From NCBI GenBank assembly GCA_049582065.1, contig JBAUTF010000079.1, positions 1 to 23,106 on the forward strand: a stretch of 23,106 bases of DNA. The letters are read 5' to 3'. The first letter of the stretch is position 1, and every line of letters starts with the position of its first letter. This DNA comes from DATKSS01 sp049582065. GTDB taxonomy: Bacteria; Chloroflexota; Dormibacteria; Dormibacterales; Dormibacteraceae. The position numbers and the translations under genes were made by a program. The notes under the pieces are model-generated. The model was not told the origin of the DNA, did no database searches, and saw nothing but the letters and a program-made list of their open reading frames with translations. Below, piece by piece: positions 1 through 6,530 of this stretch.

Positions 1-501
1 GGCGCCCAGATCGACGTCGAGGACGACGGTCGTGTCTTCATCGCCGCGGTGGACCAGGAAGGCGGCAAGCGGGCGATCGACTGGATCAAGGGCCTCACCG
101 ACGAGGTCGAGGTCGGCAGGATCTACCACGGCAAGGTCGTGCGCATCATGCCGTTCGGAGCGTTCGTCGAGGTGCTGCCGAACCAGGACGGCCTCGTGCA
201 CATCTCCAAGCTCACCGACCATCGTGTCGAGCGGGTGGAGGAGGTCTGCAATGTCGGCGACGAGATCGTGGTCAAGGCTGTCGAGATCGACAGCCAGGGC
301 CGGCTCAACCTGAGCCGCCAGGCCGCGATCGAGGAGCTGGCCGCCAAGGGCGAGCCGACCGACGAGCACATAGACACGGAGGCCATGGCAGTGGCCCTGG
401 CGACCCCGCCTGCCCCGCCGCGCGAGGGTGGGTTTGGCGGACGCGACCGGGGCGGCCGCAATGGCGGGGGCGGCCGGAGTCGCGGCCCTCGTCGCGACTG
501 A
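1..501 (+). CDS. pnp: Polyribonucleotide nucleotidyltransferase (PNPase), C-terminal part only
   Basis: This is the 3' end of a PNPase gene whose start lies before the window; the frame is open from base 1. PNPase degrades RNA 3' to 5' using phosphate and is a core exonuclease of RNA turnover. The visible protein starts in the KH domain (GAQIDVEDDGRVFIAAVD, typical of PNPase). An S1 RNA-binding domain follows, with the signatures GKVVRIMPFGAFVEVLP and DGLVHISKL. The protein ends in a low-complexity Gly/Arg tail (GGFGGRDRGGRNGGGG), a common but variable PNPase ending that probably adds RNA affinity. The stop is TGA at 499-501. Its position upstream of lysine genes and rnj matches the order seen in Firmicutes. 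The identity is secure from KH plus S1; the phosphorolytic domains are not visible here. Confidence 0.95.
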   Translation, partial: GAQIDVEDDGRVFIAAVDQEGGKRAIDWIKGLTDEVEVGRIYHGKVVRIMPFGAFVEVLPNQDGLVHISKLTDHRVERVEEVCNVGDEIVVKAVEIDSQGRLNLSRQAAIEELAAKGEPTDEHIDTEAMAVALATPPAPPREGGFGGRDRGGRNGGGGRSRGPRRD

Positions 502-532
502 TCGACAAAAGGCCGTGATTGCCGGAGCGGAC

Positions 533-585
533 GTCCCCACCGGCGGCTTCGCGCACCTACCCCGCGCTTCGCAGGCGGGGACCCC
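533..585 (+). promoter_or_regulatory. GC-rich hairpin(s) in the dapB leader
   Basis: The 104-base gap between pnp and dapB holds complementary blocks. CCCCGC at 560-565 can pair with GCGGGG at 575-580. GTCCCC at 533-538 can instead pair with GGGGAC at 577-582. The two pairings exclude each other because they share 577-580. The dapB Shine-Dalgarno (GGAGGGAGG, 589-597) lies just downstream. No T-tract follows, so this is not a clear intrinsic terminator. It could be a processing or stability structure or a control element; function is inference. Confidence 0.35.
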
Positions 586-605
586 AACGGAGGGAGGCAA
601 CCGTG

Positions 606-1358
606 ATGGCTGACGCCATCAGGGTTTGTGTCGCCGGTTACCACGGCAAGGTCGGCTCGGTTCTCGTTTCGGCCTTTGGTGGCGAGACCGACATCCAGTA
701 CGTGGGCGGGATAGGCCGCGGGGATGACCTGGCGTCCTTCCTGCGCGAGAAGCGGCCGCGGGCCTTCGTCGACTTCACCCGGCCGTCGGACGTCCTACAT
801 AACGCGCTGGCGGCGATCGCGGCCGGGGCCTCACCGGTCATCGGCACCACCGGGCTCTCGGCTGAGAACATCGACAAGCTCGAGACCGCCTGCAAAGAAA
901 AGGGCGTGGGCGGCATCGTGGCGCCCAACTTTGCGGTCGGGGCCGTGCTGATGATGCATCTCGCCGACATCGCGGCTCCGCATTTCGACGCGGCGGAGGT
1001 GATCGAGATGCACCATGCGACCAAGCTCGACGCACCTTCCGGCACCGCGCTCGCGACGGCCAGGCGCCTTGCCGCGCGACGCGGCAGCAAGCCCTTCACC
1101 CACAAGAAAGCGGAGAAGGAGACCCTGCCTGGGACGCGAGGCGGGGAAGAGGGTCACATCGCGATCCACAGCGTGCGGCTTCCCGGGTTGGTCGCGGACC
1201 AGGAGGTCATGTTCGGGTTGCCGGGCCAGACGCTGACCATCATCCATCGCACGACGAGCCGCGAGGCTTATGTGCCGGGCGTGCTGCTTGCGATCCGCAA
1301 AGTCAGCACCGGAAGACGGTTCTACCGAGCTCTCGACGAGCTACTGGGCCTTCGCTAA
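606..1358 (+). CDS. dapB: 4-hydroxy-tetrahydrodipicolinate reductase (DapB)
   Basis: This cytosolic enzyme reduces the product of DapA with NAD(P)H to tetrahydrodipicolinate in diaminopimelate/lysine synthesis. The N-terminus has a Rossmann dinucleotide loop (GYHGKVG, residues 11-17). GTTG lies at about residues 80-83 and APNFAVG at about 106-112. The family signature EMHHATKLDAPSGTA carries the catalytic His pair (136-137), Lys140 and the DAPSGTA substrate loop. The length of 250 aa is normal for the family. ATG at 606 was chosen because GGAGGGAGG (589-597) sits 8 bases upstream; the in-frame GTG at 603 gives only 5. The gene is followed after 9 bases by asd, so the two are probably co-transcribed with dapA. 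Confidence 0.95.
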   Translation: MADAIRVCVAGYHGKVGSVLVSAFGGETDIQYVGGIGRGDDLASFLREKRPRAFVDFTRPSDVLHNALAAIAAGASPVIGTTGLSAENIDKLETACKEKGVGGIVAPNFAVGAVLMMHLADIAAPHFDAAEVIEMHHATKLDAPSGTALATARRLAARRGSKPFTHKKAEKETLPGTRGGEEGHIAIHSVRLPGLVADQEVMFGLPGQTLTIIHRTTSREAYVPGVLLAIRKVSTGRRFYRALDELLGLR

Positions 1359-1367
1359 ACTGACCTC

Positions 1368-2393
1368 GTGCCCACCTCCAAGCGACTAAACGTTGCTGTC
1401 GTAGGCGCGACCGGCATGGTCGGGCAGGAGATGCTGCTTGTGCTCGCGCAGCGGCACTTCCCAAGCGAGCACGTCACTGCGCTGGCGTCAGAGCGGTCCG
1501 AGGGGATGACGGTTCCGTACAACGGCAGCTCGCTGGAGGTCCGGCATCTCGACGAGAGCGCATTCAAGGGCGTCGACGTGGCGATGTTTGCGGCGAGCGG
1601 CGACATCGCGCTGATGTTCGGCCCGGTCGCGGCCGAGGCGGGCGCCCTCGTCATCGACAACAGCTCGGCGTGGCGGATGAAGGAGAACGTGCCCCTGGTC
1701 GTGCCCGAGGTGAACAGCGATGACATCCGCTCCAACGAAGGCATCATCGCGAACCCCAACTGCTGCGCCATCCCGCTGACCGTCGTGCTCAACCCGCTCC
1801 GCAACGCAGCCGGCCTCGAACGGGTCCTGGTCTCCACTTACCAATCGGCGTCCGGCGCGGGAAGGGCGCTGGTCGAAGAGCTCGAGGAGCAGACCAGGGC
1901 GATCGCGGACGGCAAGAAGCCTCCGGTGGCCGCTTATCCCTATCAGCTCGCGTACAACGTGGTGCCCGGTGGATGGCGCCCGGAGCCCGACGGCTACAAC
2001 GAGGAAGAGGTCAAAATCGTCAACGAGACGCGGAAGATCATGCACATGCCCGAGCTGCGGATCACGGCGACGTGCGTAAGAGTCCCGGTGCCGGTCGGCC
2101 ACGGTGAGTCGGTCTTCATCGAGACGTCGAAGAAGATCACAGCGGACGAGGCTCGCACGCTCCTGGGCGGCGCGCCTGGCGTGATCGTCGAGGACGACCC
2201 GCACGCCAAGCTCTATCCGACGCCGCACGAAGTCGAGGGCAAAGACGAGGTGTATGTTGGCCGCATCCGCAACGACGCCTCGACCGGCAATGGCCTGGTC
2301 CTGTGGCTGGTGTCCGACAATCTGCGCAAAGGCGCGGCGCTCAACGCGGTCCAGATCGCGGAGCGAGCAATAGAAATGGGAGTTCTCGCATGA
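1368..2393 (+). CDS. asd: Aspartate-semialdehyde dehydrogenase
   Basis: This enzyme converts aspartyl-phosphate to aspartate semialdehyde with NADPH, the branch-point step feeding lysine/DAP, threonine and methionine. The N-terminal motif VVGATGMVGQ is the NADP loop. SSAWRM follows at about residues 99-104. The catalytic cysteine is in NPNCC (Cys132). STYQSASGAG and the histidine motif RVPVPVGHGE are also typical. At 341 aa it has the usual length. The GTG start has no clear Shine-Dalgarno, but it lies 9 bases after dapB and is needed to keep the nucleotide loop, so coupled translation is likely. Its 3' end overlaps dapA in ATGA. No aspartokinase gene is seen nearby. Confidence 0.95.
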   Translation: MPTSKRLNVAVVGATGMVGQEMLLVLAQRHFPSEHVTALASERSEGMTVPYNGSSLEVRHLDESAFKGVDVAMFAASGDIALMFGPVAAEAGALVIDNSSAWRMKENVPLVVPEVNSDDIRSNEGIIANPNCCAIPLTVVLNPLRNAAGLERVLVSTYQSASGAGRALVEELEEQTRAIADGKKPPVAAYPYQLAYNVVPGGWRPEPDGYNEEEVKIVNETRKIMHMPELRITATCVRVPVPVGHGESVFIETSKKITADEARTLLGGAPGVIVEDDPHAKLYPTPHEVEGKDEVYVGRIRNDASTGNGLVLWLVSDNLRKGAALNAVQIAERAIEMGVLA

Positions 2394-3298
2394 GTGTTGA
2401 GATCGGCCGGCTTCTGACCGCGATGATCACGCCTTTCAAAGCCGATGGTTCGGTCGACCTCGACGCGGCCGAGAAGCTCGCGGTACAGCTGGTCGCCGAC
2501 GGGTCCGACGGCGTGGTCGTGTCAGGCACCACAGGCGAGTCGCCGACCCTCGACGACGACGAGAAGATCGAGCTGCTCCGCGCGATCAAGAAGGCGATCC
2601 CGGGCAAGACGGTCGTCGCCGGAACGGGAAGCAATGACACGCACCATTCCGTCAAGCTCTCGGAGCGCGCGATGAAGGCCGGCGCCGACGCGCTGCTCGC
2701 GGTGGTGCCTTACTACAACAAGCCTCCCCAGGACGGCATGTACCTGCACTTCAAAGCGATCTCCGAGGTCGGGCCCACGATCATGTACAACATCCAGGGC
2801 CGCACAGCGGTCAACATGACCGCCGCTACGACGCTGCGATGTGCCGAGCTTCCCGGGATCGTCGGGGTCAAGGAGGCGAGCGGCGACTTGGACCAGATCG
2901 GGTTCGTTTGCGCCGGAAAGCCGTCCCACTTCAAGGTATGGAGCGGCGACGACAGCTGGACCCTGCCGGTGCTCGGCGCCGGAGGCTATGGGGTGATCTG
3001 CGTCGTTTCGCACATCGCGGGCCGGTCGATGAAGCGGCTCATCGAGGCGTACTGCAAGGGCGACAACGACACTGCGCGTGATGTCCACCTTGGACTCCTG
3101 CCGGTGATCAAAACCCTGATGACCACAGCCGCAAACCCCGTGCCGATCAAGTCTGTGCTCAATGCGATGGGATTTCCGGCCGGCCCGTTCCGGCTGCCTC
3201 TCGTCCCGCTCACCGCGGATCAACTGAAGTCGGTGATGAGGACGGTCCACGACGCGGGCGACCTGGTCACCTTCAAGTCAGGAGTCAAAGTCGCTTAG
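2390..3298 (+). CDS. dapA: 4-hydroxy-tetrahydrodipicolinate synthase (DapA)
   Basis: DapA condenses aspartate semialdehyde with pyruvate, the first committed step to DAP/lysine. It is a TIM-barrel class I aldolase. The sequence shows GTTGES (about residues 46-51), PYYNKPPQ, the Tyr133 region MYNIQGRTAVN with Arg138, and the Schiff-base lysine in GVKEASGD (Lys161). The length is 302 aa. The ATG at 2390 overlaps the asd stop in ATGA, which fixes the start and implies translational coupling. One detail differs from the most common family form: the residue after YNI is Gln where Pro is usual (YNxPxRT). All catalytic residues remain, so activity is expected. Confidence 0.95.
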   Translation: MSVEIGRLLTAMITPFKADGSVDLDAAEKLAVQLVADGSDGVVVSGTTGESPTLDDDEKIELLRAIKKAIPGKTVVAGTGSNDTHHSVKLSERAMKAGADALLAVVPYYNKPPQDGMYLHFKAISEVGPTIMYNIQGRTAVNMTAATTLRCAELPGIVGVKEASGDLDQIGFVCAGKPSHFKVWSGDDSWTLPVLGAGGYGVICVVSHIAGRSMKRLIEAYCKGDNDTARDVHLGLLPVIKTLMTTAANPVPIKSVLNAMGFPAGPFRLPLVPLTADQLKSVMRTVHDAGDLVTFKSGVKVA

Positions 3299-3305
3299 CA
3301 CCTCA

Positions 3306-3923
3306 CTGGAGCTGAACCGGCTCCACGACACGATCCGCTCATGCAAGAACTGCGGGCTTCATGCGACGCGAACCCAGGCCGTGCCGGGAGCCGGGCCGTG
3401 CCCGGCCGACGTGATGATCGTGGGGGAGGCGCCCGGATTCAACGAGGACCGCCAGGGCGAGCCGTTCGTCGGGGCGGCCGGCAAGCTTCTGGACACCCTG
3501 CTCGCTCGAATCTCGCTCAGCCGCTCGGAGGTGTTCATCACCAACGTCCTCAAGTGCCGCCCGCCCATGAACCGGGATCCGATGCCGAACGAGGCTGAGG
3601 CATGCTCCCCATATCTCGCGCGCCAGCTGGAGTTGATCAAGCCCAAGGTCGTGCTGATCCTCGGGAGGCACGCACTTGAGCGCCTGATGCCGGGCCAGGG
3701 ATCGATCTCGCGCGTCCACGGCAGCCTGATCAAGCGCGGTGATGTCGCCTACGTGCCGCTGTACCATCCTGCGGCCGCGCTCCACAACGGCTCGCTGGTC
3801 GGGGACCTCGAGCACGACTTCGACCTCGTCAGGCAGTATCTCGACAAGCTGCTGGCGCCTCCGCCACCACCCGCGCCCGTTCCAGTGCCGAAGCAGGAAC
3901 CCGAGCAGCTTCGCCTGTTGTGA
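3306..3923 (+). CDS. Uracil-DNA glycosylase, family 4 (Fe-S type)
   Basis: This protein removes uracil from DNA and starts base-excision repair. Motif A is GEAPGFNEDRQGEPFVG; the motif B histidine is in YHPAAAL. Four cysteines fit the 4Fe-4S cluster of this family: CKNC (Cys13, Cys16) near the start, then Cys84 and Cys100 in KCRPP and EAEAC. The N-terminal CxxC helix lies upstream of the first ordinary start codon (GTG 3381). Between the in-frame stop at 3237-3239 and 3381 no ATG, GTG or TTG occurs in frame. CTG at 3306 is therefore proposed; it gives the normal N-terminus and lies 8 bases after dapA. The nearest AGGAG (3280-3284) is too far upstream for a standard ribosome site. The C-terminus is a Pro-rich tail. 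The family is secure; the start is inferred. Confidence 0.9.
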   Translation: MELNRLHDTIRSCKNCGLHATRTQAVPGAGPCPADVMIVGEAPGFNEDRQGEPFVGAAGKLLDTLLARISLSRSEVFITNVLKCRPPMNRDPMPNEAEACSPYLARQLELIKPKVVLILGRHALERLMPGQGSISRVHGSLIKRGDVAYVPLYHPAAALHNGSLVGDLEHDFDLVRQYLDKLLAPPPPPAPVPVPKQEPEQLRLL

Positions 3924-3951
3924 TTGCCCCGCGATTTCGGAGGCTGACGCC

Positions 3952-5625
3952 GTGAGCTCGCGGGGAACCCTCACGTCGCGACTCAGGTACATCCCGCTCG
4001 GCGGCCTCGGAGAGGTCGGGATCAACATGTGGGCGCTCGAGTGGGAGAACAAGGTCCTCGTCGTCGACGCCGGCCTGATGTTCCCGCAGGAGGACATGCT
4101 CGGCATCGACCTCGTCCTCCCCGACATCTCCTACCTGCTGCGCAAAGACCGCGAGGTGCTGGGCATCTTCCTGACGCACGGGCACGAGGACCATATCGGC
4201 GGCCTGCCCTACGTGTTGAAGAAGCTCAACGTCCCCGTCTACGGCACGCGGCTGACCCTCGGCCTCGTCAAACCGAAATTGAAGGAGCATCGGATCCTAC
4301 GCGAGTCGGACCTGCGAGAGGTCCGGGTCGGAGACTCGGTGCAGTTCGGTCCGTTTCGGGTCGAGACGGTGGCGGTCTGCCACTCGATCCCGGACGCCGT
4401 GGCCCTGTCCATCGAGACGCCTGTGGGCCGCGTGATCTACACGAGCGATTTCAAGCTCGACTCGGCGCCCCCTGACGGGCATCCCACCGACATGGCGCGT
4501 TTCCGCCAGCTCGGCGACGACGGCGTGCTCTTGCTGCTGAGCGACTCCACCAACGCCGAGCGCGCCGGTCGGTCCGGCAGCGAACGCGACCTTCACGTCC
4601 CGTTCGAGCGGATATTCGGGGAGGCGCCCGGTAGGATCGTCGTCGCCAACTTCGCCTCCAACATCCACCGCATCCAGCACCTGGTGCGCATGGCCACCCA
4701 GTTCGAGCGCCGCGTAGCGGTCGTGGGAAGGAGCCTTGAGACGAATTTCAAGACCTCCCGCGAGCTCGGATTCCTGAAGGTGCCCGAGGGCCTCACCGTC
4801 GCGCTGCCGGAGATCGATCGCGTGCCGCCCTCCAAGTTGCTCCTCCTCACCGCCGGCAGCCAGGGCGAACCGATGTCAGCCCTGGCGCGTTTCGCCGCCC
4901 AGCGGCACCCCCTGGTCAACGTCCTGAAGAACGACTGGGTGGTCATCTCGGCGCGTCCCATCCCGGGCAACGAGCGGATGGTCCACCAGACCGTGAACAA
5001 CCTGTACAGGCACGGGGCGCGGGTCTTCTATTCGGAGGTCGGCAACGTGCACGTCACAGGGCATGCGCAGCGCGACGAGCTGAAGGAGATGCTGGAAGCC
5101 GTGCGGCCCAAGTTCTTCATCCCGGTGCACGGCGAGTTCCGGCAGCTGCTGCTGCATTCGGAGATCGCGCGCGAGGCGGGTCTGAGCGAGGACCGCATCG
5201 CCGTGGTAGAGGACGGCCAGACCGTGGAGCTGGATGGCGATTCGATGCGCCCCGGCGAGAAGATAGGCACCGGCCTCGTGTACGTGGACGGGCTCGGTGT
5301 CGGGGATGTCGAGCAGGTAGTGCTGCGCGACCGCAGACACCTGGCCGAAGACGGAATCCTCGTAGTCACGTTGACGCTGGACCGCGACAGTGGCGGCGTG
5401 CGCGCCGGACCCGACCTCATCTCCCGAGGCGTCATCGAACCGGAGCTGTCGGCCAAGCTCATGGCCGATGCGCGCGCGGCGACGATGGAGAGCATCTCGC
5501 GCTTCTCCAACAGCCGGGCCGACCTCAACCTGCTGCAGGAGATGATCCACGACGCCGTGTCCAAGACGGTCTACAAGCAGACCCGCCGCCGCCCTATGGT
5601 GATCCCCGTCGTGACGGAGATCTGA
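3952..5625 (+). CDS. rnj: Ribonuclease J
   Basis: RNase J is a metallo-beta-lactamase/beta-CASP nuclease with 5'-3' exonuclease and endonuclease activity in mRNA decay and rRNA maturation. After IPLGGLGEVGINM comes the zinc motif THGHEDHIGG (His76, His78, Asp80, His81). His144 (AVCHSIPD) and Asp166 (YTSDFKLD) complete typical metal ligands. The beta-CASP part has LLSDSTNAE and later RPIPGNERMVHQTVNNLY, GNVHVTGHA and PVHGEFR. The C-terminal dimerisation/RNA-binding region runs to the end. The length of 557 aa fits the family. GTG 3952 is chosen for its GGAGG (3939-3943) 8 bases upstream. Location near dapA matches rnjB in Bacillus. Whether a paralogue exists elsewhere cannot be seen. Confidence 0.95.
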   Translation: MSSRGTLTSRLRYIPLGGLGEVGINMWALEWENKVLVVDAGLMFPQEDMLGIDLVLPDISYLLRKDREVLGIFLTHGHEDHIGGLPYVLKKLNVPVYGTRLTLGLVKPKLKEHRILRESDLREVRVGDSVQFGPFRVETVAVCHSIPDAVALSIETPVGRVIYTSDFKLDSAPPDGHPTDMARFRQLGDDGVLLLLSDSTNAERAGRSGSERDLHVPFERIFGEAPGRIVVANFASNIHRIQHLVRMATQFERRVAVVGRSLETNFKTSRELGFLKVPEGLTVALPEIDRVPPSKLLLLTAGSQGEPMSALARFAAQRHPLVNVLKNDWVVISARPIPGNERMVHQTVNNLYRHGARVFYSEVGNVHVTGHAQRDELKEMLEAVRPKFFIPVHGEFRQLLLHSEIAREAGLSEDRIAVVEDGQTVELDGDSMRPGEKIGTGLVYVDGLGVGDVEQVVLRDRRHLAEDGILVVTLTLDRDSGGVRAGPDLISRGVIEPELSAKLMADARAATMESISRFSNSRADLNLLQEMIHDAVSKTVYKQTRRRPMVIPVVTEI

Positions 5626-5629
5626 GCGG

Positions 5630-5932
5630 ATGAAGCTTCCGCCGCTAGCGCTGGTCGCGCCCAGCCTCTGCCCTCGCTGCGACCAGCCGGCGATGGTGCT
5701 CGACAACTCGGGCGACGAGGCTCGCTGCGCGCATTGCGGCCTCCAGCTCCACCAGTGTGCCAATTGCCGCGGCGTGGCCGGGCCGTTCGACCGTTACTGC
5801 GGGTTCTGCGGCCACGAGATGGTCCGCGGCGATACGCGGCCGGTGTGGTGGCGCCTCTGGTTCCTGGCGGCCCTCGTCCCTCTGGCTGCGGGCCTCATCT
5901 ACGGCATCGCGCAGGCTCAGGTTCATAAGTAG
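5630..5932 (+). CDS. Small double zinc-ribbon protein with C-terminal membrane segment
   Basis: A 100-aa protein with four CxxC pairs: Cys14/17, 33/36, 43/46 and 57/60, spaced as two zinc ribbons. A hydrophobic stretch at about residues 73-94 follows, flanked by Trp/Arg, and would place the protein at the membrane with the ribbons in the cytosol. It starts 4 bases after the rnj stop, with GGAG (5616-5619) 10 bases upstream of the ATG, so it probably shares the rnj transcript. I do not recognise a specific family; such zinc-ribbon tail-anchored proteins are common and mostly uncharacterised. It faces another 100-aa zinc-ribbon gene across the hairpin array. Coding status is well supported by the cysteine pattern; function is unknown. 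Confidence 0.8.
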   Translation: MKLPPLALVAPSLCPRCDQPAMVLDNSGDEARCAHCGLQLHQCANCRGVAGPFDRYCGFCGHEMVRGDTRPVWWRLWFLAALVPLAAGLIYGIAQAQVHK

Positions 5933-5960
5933 ACCGGAAACGGCTCCATACTTCCCCATC

Positions 5961-5985
5961 TGTCCGGGCGCTGCGCGCCGGGACA
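5961..5985. other. Imperfect inverted repeat before the hairpin array
   Basis: TGTCCGGGCGC (5961-5971) and GCGCCGGGACA (5975-5985) form an 11-bp stem with one central G-G mismatch and a TGC loop. It lies 28 bases after the zinc-ribbon stop and directly before the tandem repeats. There is no T-run, so an intrinsic terminator is only possible together with the following hairpins. Confidence 0.55.
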
Positions 5986-5987
5986 TC

Positions 5988-6142
5988 TTCCCCGCGCAGC
6001 GGGGAAGTGACCTTATCAATTCCCCGCGCAGCGGGGAAGTCACTTTATCAATTCCCCGCGCAGCGGGGAAGTGACCTTATCAATCCCCCCGCAGCGGGGA
6101 AGTGACTTCATCAATCCCCCGCGCAGCGGGGAAGTGACTTTA
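5988..6142. repeat. Five tandem 31-32 bp repeats, each a perfect hairpin
   Basis: Copies start at 5988, 6020, 6052, 6084 (31 bp, arm slightly altered) and 6115 (3' end cut short). The core of the first three copies is TTCCCCGCGCAGCGGGGAA, an 8-bp perfect stem with a GCA loop. A 13-base spacer like GTGACCTTATCAA follows, with small changes between copies (GTGACC/GTCACT/GTGACT, TTATCAA/TCATCAA). The copies are head to tail with no unique spacers, so this is not a CRISPR array. The array fills the gap between two convergent genes, and the last copy contains the stop codon of the minus-strand gene (6140-6142). Possible roles are a bidirectional transcription end, RNA stabilisation or a protein-binding array; none is shown. 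Confidence 0.9.
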
Positions 6143-6442
6143 GATGGTTCGGTTCAGACGCTCCCCGCACTCGACGCAGAAGCTGTGCCGGCCGAGGTTG
6201 TGATGACCGCATGACGAACAGACGAGCCGCCTCGGCGGATCCGCCTGGAGCCAGCGCTCATTTTCGCGGCGATACCAGATACCGTCCTCGGGCCCGAGCA
6301 TCCAGCGCCGCCCTTCGCTGTCGAGCACCGCGAGGTCGCGCACCGCAAGCCTGAAGGCGCGCGGGGGCAGCCCGCCGGTTCTTCGCTCATCGACCAGCGA
6401 CTTGTACCTGACCTCGGCTTCTGAAAACGGGTCGGCCGCCAC
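6140..6442 (-). CDS. Small zinc-ribbon protein (uncharacterised)
   Basis: The only clear minus-strand gene here encodes about 100 aa. The N-terminal half (EVRYKSLVDERRTGGLPPRAF) resembles short helical regions that precede a Trp-rich segment (RRWMLGPEDGIWYRRENERW). The C-terminus is a zinc ribbon, Cys75/78 and Cys89/92 (CSSCGHHN ... CVECGERL). I recognise the general layout from uncharacterised zinc-ribbon proteins, but assign no function. GTG at 6442 is proposed: it avoids overlap with ftsK and has a -10-like TATTCT just upstream. A longer reading frame reaches 6556 but would overlap ftsK. The stop TAA is formed inside the last hairpin repeat. Transcription is divergent from ftsK and convergent with the other zinc-ribbon gene. 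Confidence 0.7.
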   Translation of the reverse strand: MAADPFSEAEVRYKSLVDERRTGGLPPRAFRLAVRDLAVLDSEGRRWMLGPEDGIWYRRENERWLQADPPRRLVCSSCGHHNLGRHSFCVECGERLNRTI

Positions 6443-6448
6443 GGGGAG

Positions 6449-6454
6449 AGAATA
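6449..6454 (-). promoter_or_regulatory. Possible -10 box for the minus-strand zinc-ribbon gene
   Basis: On the minus strand TATTCT ends 6 bases before GTG 6442. Transcription from it would begin at or next to the start codon, giving a leaderless mRNA, and no Shine-Dalgarno is present. No good -35 box is seen, so this is weak. Confidence 0.3.
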
Positions 6455-6499
6455 TCGCTCGCAACTGCCGTCGCGGGCCGGGTCGCGACAGGGTCGTAG

Positions 6500-6505
6500 T
6501 AGAAT
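6500..6505 (+). promoter_or_regulatory. Possible -10 box for ftsK
   Basis: TAGAAT lies 25 bases before the ftsK ATG in the divergent gap. It would give a short leader carrying AAGGG (6518-6522), 8 bases before the start codon. No convincing -35 element is visible at the expected spacing. Confidence 0.3.
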
Positions 6506-6530
6506 CCAGTTCGGCTCAAGGGCCCGCAGC

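Noticed and set aside
5988..6142. CRISPR array
   Set aside because: The units are directly head to tail with a conserved tail, with no unique spacers and no cas genes nearby.
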